From NCBI GenBank assembly GCA_026400935.1, contig JAPLNX010000133.1, positions 1-33,556 on the forward strand: a stretch of DNA of 33,556 nt, in the 5' to 3' direction. A program made the position numbers and the translations under genes. Positions 7,732 to 16,975 of the stretch are shown here, one piece after another. The notes beneath the pieces are model-generated. The model had not been told where the DNA came from. It saw only the letters and a list, made by a program, of their open reading frames with translations, and ran no database searches. Source of the DNA: Planctomycetia bacterium (GTDB taxonomy: Bacteria > Planctomycetota > Planctomycetia > Planctomycetales > Planctomycetaceae). The stretch's first letter is position 1, and every line of letters begins with the position of its first letter.

Positions 7732-8835
7732 TCATACATCCGCCACGTTCACAAACACTTTTAATGCCTGCTTATCTTCCGTCAGCAACCGAATAACCTC
7801 GGCGTACTGATCAAGGCCATTCACTGGCGTCGTCAGAATCTTTTGCAGGACTCCCGGATAAACGATCTCACCCTGAGCCATGTCGGCGATGCCCAGATTG
7901 AAGTGCCTGAAATTCGCGTTGACTGAGCCGAGCAGCAGTTTGTTCCCCAGCACCCATTCGAGATTGATCTTGTCAGTCGGCAATGTCGTCTTGTGATCGC
8001 CACCGGTGATACTGGTCCAAACGAGAGCACCGTTGAGGTTCAGCACCGACATGCACTCAAACGCTGTTTCGCTGCTACCGGTTGCTTCGATGATCAAGTC
8101 GGGTTTACCGGTTTTCTTCGCCAAGTCGGTGAGCGAAATCTCTTTCGAGCTGATGTAAGTCGCACCGAATTGCTCGCCGATCTCTGCTTTCAAATTCGGC
8201 TTCGGAGCACGAGCGATCGTGTAGACCTCGACGCCACGCAGTCGCAAACACAATGTTGTAAGCAACCCGATCTGCCCTGCTCCGGTCACATAGGCAACCT
8301 TCGGTTCCCAAACCTGTAAACGTCGCTGAGCTTCATACGCTTGTTGCACTGCTTTGGCCGCCACACTCATCGGCTCGGCCAGAACGTTCAGATGTTTGAT
8401 CGCCGTTGGCATGTGGACGATGAACTCGGCGTCGTCCACGAAGTATTCCGTCATGAAGCCGTGCAGAAGATTGATGCCTCGTTCGTAGTAAGTCTCTTCG
8501 CTGGTGATGTCCGAACGACCAATTCGGTCGTAAATCGAACCGCCAGGACGTCGTACGGTGCAACTGACGTAATCGCCGGGCTTCACATGCCGCACGTTGG
8601 AACCAACGGCTTCGACGATGCCGAACGATTCGTGGCCGATCACCAAAAAGTCGTAGCCCGGTGGCGGTGCGCCATACAGCCCTTCGTTGATCTCACGATC
8701 GGTCGCATCGACACCAACCTTCAATACTTTGACGAGCACTCCACGCCCATTGGGAACATCTTCCAAACGAGGCTTCGGGAGTTCCGCGAGGTGAACACTA
8801 TTGGGCTGGCGCGGCTTAACTGCAATCGCTTTCAT
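7732..8835 (-). CDS. Glucose 1-dehydrogenase-like zinc alcohol dehydrogenase (MDR superfamily)
   Basis: The product has 367 residues. Glucose dehydrogenases of this type oxidise glucose to gluconolactone with NAD(P)+. The GroES-like catalytic domain shows [10 protein letters not shown] (residues 40-49), [13 protein letters not shown] (66-78) and NVLAEPMS (150-157). Putative catalytic zinc ligands are Asp43, His68, Glu69 and Glu154, with Asp where most relatives have Cys, as known from the haloarchaeal glucose dehydrogenase. The Rossmann fold carries [11 protein letters not shown] (182-192). The segment 96-130 ([10 protein letters not shown], then [17 protein letters not shown]) aligns with the structural-zinc lobe but has lost its cysteines. 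The C-terminal half matches the glucose-dehydrogenase C-terminal domain. The exact sugar or alcohol substrate is not proven. Confidence 0.82.
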   Translation of the reverse strand: MKAIAVKPRQPNSVHLAELPKPRLEDVPNGRGVLVKVLKVGVDATDREINEGLYGAPPPGYDFLVIGHESFGIVEAVGSNVRHVKPGDYVSCTVRRPGGSIYDRIGRSDITSEETYYERGINLLHGFMTEYFVDDAEFIVHMPTAIKHLNVLAEPMSVAAKAVQQAYEAQRRLQVWEPKVAYVTGAGQIGLLTTLCLRLRGVEVYTIARAPKPNLKAEIGEQFGATYISSKEISLTDLAKKTGKPDLIIEATGSSETAFECMSVLNLNGALVWTSITGGDHKTTLPTDKINLEWVLGNKLLLGSVNANFRHFNLGIADMAQGEIVYPGVLQKILTTPVNGLDQYAEVIRLLTEDKQALKVFVNVADV

Positions 8836-8977
8836 GGGACGAACAACTCACAACCGAAAAGGAAAAAAGAACCGGGACCGAGAATCAAGGCGGGAGTGTA
8901 GGCGGGATTTCAAAAAATGTCCGCCTCGGCAGACTACACAACTACAATGTCGCAAGCTGATCATTCAAAAAACATTT

Positions 8978-9061
8978 GAAACGCAAAGACGCCAAGGCGC
9001 AAGGACGTAAAGTGGCACGCTGACTTTTTGGCGCCTCTGCGCCCTCGCGCCTTTGCGTTTC
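8978..9061. repeat. Imperfect inverted repeat with 31-base arms
   Basis: The left arm 8978-9008 starts GAAACGCAAAG and the right arm 9031-9061 ends CTTTGCGTTTC. The terminal 11 bases pair perfectly and further pairing continues inwards (GGCGCA with TGCGCC), with several transition mismatches. The loop is 22 bases. The arms also contain the loosely repeated words GACGCC, GGCGCA and GGACG. There is no coding capacity, so this is a non-autonomous palindromic element rather than an insertion sequence. Confidence 0.65.
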
Positions 9062-9161
9062 TTCCCGTTCTTGGCACCTTCGCGTTGAAATCACTCAAAC
9101 TGAATCGCCTTGATAGAGTATTTTTATTGAGCGATCGTGTGCGTCAGACAAAATCCGATCC

Positions 9162-9168
9162 GAGGTGA
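9162..9168 (+). promoter_or_regulatory. Ribosome binding site deciding the macrodomain start
   Basis: GAGGTGA lies 7 bases before ATG 9176. The open frame begins at 9137, but that start has no such site and its extra 13 residues do not resemble a macrodomain. This is one of the strongest Shine-Dalgarno sites in the window. Confidence 0.7.
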
Positions 9169-9175
9169 GAATTTC

Positions 9176-9652
9176 ATGGAAATCAAAATCATCGAAGGTG
9201 ATCTACTCGATCAAGACGTTGACGTGATCGTCAACGCCTGGAATCGCAATTTGTTTCCGTGGTGGTTACTGCTGCCGCAAGGAGTTTCGGGAGCAATCAA
9301 GCGACGTGCCGGTACACAGCCGTTTCGCGAACTGGCAAAGATGAGTCTGATTCCATTGGGCGGCGCGGTACGAACCAGTGCTGGAAATCTGCCGTACAAG
9401 GCGATCATTCATGCGGCCGGAATCAATCTGCTATGGATGGCCTCAGAACGCTCGATTCGATTGTCGGTGAGAAACGCGATTGAGTTGGCCAAACGGAACG
9501 GGGACGCTTCAATAGCTCTGCCGCTCATCGGTGCCGGTTCTGGCGGTGGGCGGCCTGAGAAAGTTTTGCGATGGATGCGTGACGAACTCAGTCAGCTCGA
9601 TTTTGCTGGCGAGGTACGCATCGTCCAATTCAAAGCAACAACCAACACGTAG
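9176..9652 (+). CDS. Macrodomain (ADP-ribose-binding) protein
   Basis: The product has 158 residues, a single macrodomain with little else. Macrodomains bind ADP-ribose, and some hydrolyse ADP-ribosyl groups from proteins or nucleic acids or deacetylate O-acetyl-ADP-ribose. Visible family features are GDLLDQDVDVIVNAWNRN (residues 8-25; Asn20 and Asn23 at the usual VNAAN site), PQGVSGAIKRRAG (34-46), LGGAVRTSAGNLP (61-73), IIHAAGI (77-83) and ALPLIGAGSGGGRP (114-127), which forms the phosphate-binding loop. An unusual aromatic patch, LFPWWLLLP, lies between the Asn motif and the glycine loop. An amidohydrolase follows 26 bp later on the same strand, probably in one transcript. Confidence 0.88.
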   Translation: MEIKIIEGDLLDQDVDVIVNAWNRNLFPWWLLLPQGVSGAIKRRAGTQPFRELAKMSLIPLGGAVRTSAGNLPYKAIIHAAGINLLWMASERSIRLSVRNAIELAKRNGDASIALPLIGAGSGGGRPEKVLRWMRDELSQLDFAGEVRIVQFKATTNT

Positions 9653-9678
9653 ACCACTTTTGCCACAGAGGCCTCACC

Positions 9679-10956
9679 ATGAAACTTGCCGCCGGAACAA
9701 CGCTCATTCGCAACGGACAAATCGTTGATGGAACTGGAGCCGCACCGCTTCCGAACGGAGCGCTCGTCATTGAGGAAGGGAAGATCACTTATGTTGGCCG
9801 CGAAGAGTCTGCGCCGCTGCTCTCGCGTGAGGCGACGGTCATCGACGCTCGCGGCGGAACAATCATGCCGGGACTCGTCGAGGCCCACTTTCATCCGACG
9901 TACTTCAACGTCGCGGCGTTGGAAGATCTCGATATCAAGTACCCCGTTGAGTACGTGACGTTGTTGGCGGCAGCGAATGCGAAGCTCGCATTGGAATGCG
10001 GCTACACAGCGGCTCGTAGCGGTGGGAGCTTATTCAACATTGATGTCTGGTTGAAGAAGGCCATCGAAAGTGACATCTGTGTCGGACCTCGCTTGGCATC
10101 GAGTGGTCGCGAAATCTGCGGCGTCGGTGGCTTGATGGATTGGAATCCCGACTACCGCAAGATCGGCATGGAAGGTTTAATCTTGCTCGTCAACGGTCCG
10201 GATGAGGCTCGCGCAGCAGTCCGCACGCTCGTAAAGGACGGTGTCGAATGGATCAAGACATATCCCACAGGCGATGCTGCCGCACCCGACACCAACGACC
10301 ATCACACGCTCTGCATGACCTTTGAGGAAATGCATGCCGTCGTGGCAACGGCTCACAACCACGGCAAGAAAGTGACCGGCCATTGCCGAGCGACCGAAGG
10401 AATCAAGAACGCTCTCCGCGCCGGTTACGACGCGATCGAACATGGCACGTTCATGGATGACGAGGCGATGGAACTCTTGCTGCAACGTGACGTCCCGTGC
10501 GTCCCCGCGCTGTACTTTGAACTCGCCAGCATTGAAGCCGGCCCGCAATTCGGTATGCCTCAAGCCGTGATTAATGGTCACAAAGAGACGCTCGAAGGAG
10601 GAGCCGAAAGTGCCCGCCGCATCCTCGCCGCCGGAGGCCGACTCGGCATGGGTGGCGATTATGGTTTCGCCTGGAACCCTCACGGCGACTATGCAAAAGA
10701 GCTGGCCTTCTTCGTCAACTACGTCGGCCTCGATCCGCTTACCGTCATCAAATGTGCCACTAAAACTGGAGCCGAAATCATGGGACGCGGCCATGAGTTC
10801 GGCACGCTCGAACCCGGCAAGCTCGGCGATGTCCTCGTGGTCGATGGAGACGTCGTCAAAAACATAGCAATTCTTCAAGACCGCTCTAAATTCACCGCCG
10901 TCATGCAGGGCGGTGTGGTTAAAGCAGGGGCTCGCAGTGTGGTCGATGCTGGTTGA
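9679..10956 (+). CDS. Metal-dependent amidohydrolase (imidazolonepropionase-like)
   Basis: The product has 425 residues, the usual length for the family. A GAGG site lies 7 bases before ATG 9679. The TIM barrel with its flanking beta-sandwich is readable: IRNGQIVDGTG at the N-terminus, the metal-binding EAHFH (His70, His72), the probable bridging Lys193 in WIKTYPTG, His235 in TGHCRA, His255 in IEHGT and Asp327 in GGDYG, followed by LEPGKLGDVLVVDGD. These give a binuclear metal site that hydrolyses cyclic amides, N-acyl or dipeptide bonds. The substrate is unknown. No signal peptide is seen. The upstream macrodomain gene suggests a link to nucleotide-derived metabolites (inference). Confidence 0.87.
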   Translation: MKLAAGTTLIRNGQIVDGTGAAPLPNGALVIEEGKITYVGREESAPLLSREATVIDARGGTIMPGLVEAHFHPTYFNVAALEDLDIKYPVEYVTLLAAANAKLALECGYTAARSGGSLFNIDVWLKKAIESDICVGPRLASSGREICGVGGLMDWNPDYRKIGMEGLILLVNGPDEARAAVRTLVKDGVEWIKTYPTGDAAAPDTNDHHTLCMTFEEMHAVVATAHNHGKKVTGHCRATEGIKNALRAGYDAIEHGTFMDDEAMELLLQRDVPCVPALYFELASIEAGPQFGMPQAVINGHKETLEGGAESARRILAAGGRLGMGGDYGFAWNPHGDYAKELAFFVNYVGLDPLTVIKCATKTGAEIMGRGHEFGTLEPGKLGDVLVVDGDVVKNIAILQDRSKFTAVMQGGVVKAGARSVVDAG

Positions 10957-11028
10957 TGGATGGAGTGCGTCATTTAATTGAAACGAACGCGCCGTCATTA
11001 AGCTCAAGAGTACAGAGGCGATTCTGCG

Positions 11029-13722
11029 TTACAGCTTCACGCTCTTCAGCTTTTGAATCTCTTCCTGCAATGCAGTGACTGGTTGCATGGCTTGGTCGGC
11101 CGCTTGTTTGGCCGAGGCGAACTTGTCTTCGATTGGCTTCATTGCGGCCGTGAGTTCTGCAACTTTCGCGTTGGCGGCAGTGAGCACTGCAACAGCATCG
11201 GTTGCCTTTTTCTCCATTTCAGCGACAGCTACTTTCGCTTTCTCGACAGCCGCAGCCTTTTCACTAAGAGTGACTTTCATAGCCGTCAGGTTAGCGGTTT
11301 GCTTTTCGAAGACCGCCTTAAGCATCTCGGCCGCGGTAGCGAGTTCTTTGTCGGCTGGCGTTTTGGCAGCCGCTTCTGCACCCTTGGTTTGAGCCTCTTT
11401 GAGTGCTGGAATCGCGGCCTCAAGACCGGCAACGGTGGTGGTGACTGAAGCATGCTCAGCAGTTGCCGTCGCAAGAACTTGCTTGGCAGCAGCGACGGCA
11501 GCATTCACGTTGTTGACGTTAGTTTGCGACGTTACCACAACCTGCTGAGCGGCAGAGACGTCGGCCTTCATTTTGTTGACTGCGGCGAGTGCTTCTTCTG
11601 ACGCATTCACGAGCGGCGCCACGAGCGCCTGCTTCTCGCTGAGTATCCGCAGTTTCGTGGCGAAGTCGATCTCTGCCGTCCAGCGAGCGACTTGTTGCTG
11701 CGAGGCGGCGAGCTTCACGTTTGCAGCGTCAGCAACCGCTTTGGCGGCGACGGCCTTTTCCGTCGTCGTCTTATCAGCGACGGTCAGGTCGGGGACTGTT
11801 TTCTTTACCGCTTCGAGCACGACGTTGCTGTCGGCGATCAGTTTCTCCTGCACAACGAGCTGTTCTTTCCCTTTGGCCAGTTCCAAAACTTTGTCGGCCA
11901 CGACCTTCTTGTTGTTGGTCAGGATGGTCACGCGGTTATCGAGCAGTGCCTTCAGTGCAGCGACTGCGGCGGCGACTTCTTTGTCTTCCGCATTCTTTTG
12001 AGATGCTTCCGTCCCTTTCGTCACGGAATCAGTCAAAGCAACAGCAACTGGATCGAGTGTCGCAACGATCTTCGCAGCGGCATCGTGAGCAGCTTGCGCG
12101 GCGGCGATGACTTCTTTCGACTTTACTACAGCGGCAGTTGTGTCAGTAACGACCTTCGTCAGTTCGGCCATTTTGGTGTTGGCCGTGTTGAGGTCGGCCT
12201 TCGCCTTGTCAGCAGCAGCTTGAGCGGCGGTGTAACCGTCTGTTGCGGCTTTCGTTTCGGCCGTTGTCGCTTGAACGGCTGCAGTCGCTGCGGCGAGTCG
12301 TTCTTCAAGTGTTGGTGGATTGGGAGACAAGTCACCAATTTTTGCACCATCGACGGCATTCCAAACGCGAATCGCTCCGGTCCAATCCGCTCCGATGACT
12401 CGGTTTGTTTCATTGCAAATTGCGCAAGCAAGAGCGAGATCGCCCATCGCTTCAAACGTTCGTACGGCGGTTCCGTTCTGGTCCCACATCTTGACGACTC
12501 GATCTCGGCCTGCCGAAATAATTCGACCGTCGCGAGCGAAATCGACAGACGCAGCTCCAACGCCATGCGCTCCCCAACCTTTCACGTTGCCGCCGTTTTC
12601 CATTTCCCACAAGCGGACGGTTGTGTCTTCACTGCTCGACGCCAGGATGTTGGAATCGAGCCGCCACGAGAAGCCGGTGATCATCGCCGTGTGAGCTTTG
12701 AGCGTGTGAAACTCACGGCCGGTCTCGGCCTCCCAAACGAAGACACCGCCGTTACGGTCGCCCGTCGCCAGTAACACGCTGTCCGGCGCGAAAGCCAGCG
12801 ATGTGACCCAGTCTGTGTGCTTCTTGGATTCCCACAACTTTGAACCGTCTGCGATTGAGTAAACGCGGATCATCTTCGCTGGACCACCCAGCGCGATCAG
12901 TGATTGGTCGGGTGAGATATCTGCCGCGAGTACAGTGTCAAGTTCATCGCCCACTTCGGTCACTCGTTCGCCGGTGCGGACGTTGAAAATCACAACTTTG
13001 CCTTGAGCGGCCGCGTGCCCTCCGGCGGCCATCAACAGGCTGCCGTTGCGGCTGAACTTCAAGACTTGCGGAATCCCTTCGGGATATGGCAGCACGCCGA
13101 GCAGTTCGAGGGTCGCCGTGTTGTACAGCAGCACTTGCTTCTGCCCCGGCACCGCCACAAGCGGTGACCACGGATTGACTGCGAGGCTGGTGATTGCGGT
13201 CGTCGTTTTCGTGCGCACCACCGGAGCAAGACTCATTCGCTCTGGCATTGGTGGTGGACCTTCAGGTCGCACGGTTGGTGCCGCTGTGAGCTTTAGATCC
13301 ATCTTCGGCTTCTTGCTGGCGAGTGCTTTGCTGCTCGTTGTCTCAAATGCTCCTCCGTCGATCCAACTCTTGATCACTGCCAGCATATCAGCCGGTAGCT
13401 TGTCACTGTTGGGAGGCATCTTCGGTTCTTCTTCGTGGTTGATGACCTTCCACAGAATGCTCGCTCCGGAATTGCCCGGATCAAAAATTTCACCGGAACC
13501 ACCGCCAGTTTTCACAGCAGTGAAGTTCGATAAATCGAGGCCGCCGCTCTTTTTGTCAGTGTTGTGGCAACTCAGACACTTGGCTCGGAGAATCGGCAAG
13601 ACGTGATCAACGTAGGTAACCTTAGGTGCGTCTGCCGCGTTGACCTGGCCGACGATTCCGCTTACCAGCAATGCTCCAATGGCAATCGGACCACCCATCA
13701 AATGGTTGAACTTCACATTCAT
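11029..13722 (-). CDS. Exported PSCyt1 cytochrome-type / WD40 / coiled-coil protein
   Basis: The product has 897 residues; GGAG lies 8 bases before ATG 13722. A signal peptide (residues 1-30, ending QVNAA) is followed by a planctomycete cytochrome domain with haem motif CLSCH (49-53) and a possible Met102 ligand in PKMPP. WD40 repeats cover about 170-465 (for example TDWVTSLAFAPDSVLLATGD, ASSSEDTTVRLWE and ISAGRDRVVKMWD). Residues 470-897 are an Ala/Lys/Glu-rich coiled coil with an internal duplication of about 110 residues at a spacing of 211 (530-638 and 741-849). This three-part architecture is known in planctomycetes and its role is unknown; it could be an envelope scaffold with a redox head. 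It is last in a five-gene - strand cluster. Confidence 0.9.
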   Translation of the reverse strand: MNVKFNHLMGGPIAIGALLVSGIVGQVNAADAPKVTYVDHVLPILRAKCLSCHNTDKKSGGLDLSNFTAVKTGGGSGEIFDPGNSGASILWKVINHEEEPKMPPNSDKLPADMLAVIKSWIDGGAFETTSSKALASKKPKMDLKLTAAPTVRPEGPPPMPERMSLAPVVRTKTTTAITSLAVNPWSPLVAVPGQKQVLLYNTATLELLGVLPYPEGIPQVLKFSRNGSLLMAAGGHAAAQGKVVIFNVRTGERVTEVGDELDTVLAADISPDQSLIALGGPAKMIRVYSIADGSKLWESKKHTDWVTSLAFAPDSVLLATGDRNGGVFVWEAETGREFHTLKAHTAMITGFSWRLDSNILASSSEDTTVRLWEMENGGNVKGWGAHGVGAASVDFARDGRIISAGRDRVVKMWDQNGTAVRTFEAMGDLALACAICNETNRVIGADWTGAIRVWNAVDGAKIGDLSPNPPTLEERLAAATAAVQATTAETKAATDGYTAAQAAADKAKADLNTANTKMAELTKVVTDTTAAVVKSKEVIAAAQAAHDAAAKIVATLDPVAVALTDSVTKGTEASQKNAEDKEVAAAVAALKALLDNRVTILTNNKKVVADKVLELAKGKEQLVVQEKLIADSNVVLEAVKKTVPDLTVADKTTTEKAVAAKAVADAANVKLAASQQQVARWTAEIDFATKLRILSEKQALVAPLVNASEEALAAVNKMKADVSAAQQVVVTSQTNVNNVNAAVAAAKQVLATATAEHASVTTTVAGLEAAIPALKEAQTKGAEAAAKTPADKELATAAEMLKAVFEKQTANLTAMKVTLSEKAAAVEKAKVAVAEMEKKATDAVAVLTAANAKVAELTAAMKPIEDKFASAKQAADQAMQPVTALQEEIQKLKSVKL

Positions 13723-13848
13723 GACTCAATCTCCAAATGCAGTCTTCACTCCCCAAACACAGAGTCGGAATAGTAAGACTTCTGAATCCCGGAAGCGAAA
13801 ACAAACTCGTCACATTCGTAAAACTTTTCGCCACTTCAGTTATCGGCC

Positions 13849-14391
13849 TCAACCGGCAAACTTTGCAGGTCTGACTTTCTGGCTTGCCCAATCGGCCGAA
13901 TTCGTTCGACCCTTCGAGGTCAACGAAACCAAATAACTCTCATAATCCGCAACGAGCCACTTCTTCAGTTTGGTGATAACGCGAAAACCTTCGGCTTCAA
14001 GCCGAGCCTTCAGCACCAAGACACCGTCAGGAAACTTTGGATTCGGCACGCCACCAAGCTTCAAGGTCAGCCAGTATGGAGTGATCCGCATGGTGCCTTT
14101 GGTCTCCTTTTCGTGGGCAGCATTAGCCGCGATCCACGCAAGAATTCCACAATTCAAAGGACAAGCCATCGTCGTTTTGCGCTTCAACGCAATCACAGAC
14201 TGAATCTCTTTGGTTGTAATCAACCGCCCTATCGGGACAGACTTCATTGTCTCATTCACTTCGCGCAGAGCCGGGATAACACACGTCCGATTGTCCCAGC
14301 GTTTAGACGGCTTACCTTCTGTGACAGAGACCTTGGGCAAGTCTTTGTCATCAAGCAGTTTTTCACGCCAAGGCAGTTTTGACTTCGGCAT
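13849..14391 (-). CDS. MGMT-family (alkyltransferase-like) protein
   Basis: The product has 180 residues. It resembles the stand-alone MGMT-family proteins that begin with a WREKL...DLPKV segment: residues 8-37 (PWREKLLDDKDLPKV, then SKRW), the helical part VPIGRLITTKEIQSVIA (52-68), and TPYWLTLKLGGVPNPKFPDG (104-123) with LKARLEAEGF. Classical O6-alkylguanine transferases use PCHR. Here the matching region reads TTMACPLNCGILAW (73-86), so Cys77 or Cys81 could serve, but the PCHR motif is absent. Repair activity is therefore not assured and DNA sensing is possible. The gene starts 17 bp after the DUF1549/DUF1553 stop, inside the cytochrome cluster. No signal peptide is present, unlike its neighbours. 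Confidence 0.75.
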   Translation of the reverse strand: MPKSKLPWREKLLDDKDLPKVSVTEGKPSKRWDNRTCVIPALREVNETMKSVPIGRLITTKEIQSVIALKRKTTMACPLNCGILAWIAANAAHEKETKGTMRITPYWLTLKLGGVPNPKFPDGVLVLKARLEAEGFRVITKLKKWLVADYESYLVSLTSKGRTNSADWASQKVRPAKFAG

Positions 14392-14408
14392 GGGTCGCAG
14401 TTTCGAGA

Positions 14409-16850
<2,442 letters not shown>

Positions 16851-16975
16851 TTCATCAACCTTCAAACGAGTGTTAGTTCAAGTGCCGTTGGGGAACGCTA
16901 ATCACTGCTGATTGCTGCTTAGTGACGAGGTTTTCGTGAAGCAGGTTGAGCGCAGAGTGGCCTTCCAAGTTTTCT

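Larger units (their letters stand above)
8836..9175. other. Divergent intergenic region, dehydrogenase / macrodomain genes
   Basis: These 340 bases separate two divergently transcribed genes and must hold both promoters. No ORF is credible. The centre is occupied by a large inverted repeat (8978-9061). Flanking it on the right are A/T-rich bases with TTGATAGAGTATTTTTATTG at 9109-9128, which look promoter-like for the macrodomain gene, but I cannot define a -35/-10 pair with confidence. Confidence 0.35.

Noticed and set aside
8978-9061. Insertion sequence remnant
   Set aside because: Only inverted arms are present, with no transposase sequence and no target-site duplication visible.
11692-12774. 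Long + strand ORF (360 codons) opposite the WD40/coiled-coil gene
   Set aside because: It lies entirely antisense to a gene with clear domains, and its Ser/Phe/Arg-rich product is a mirror of Ala/Lys/Glu codons.
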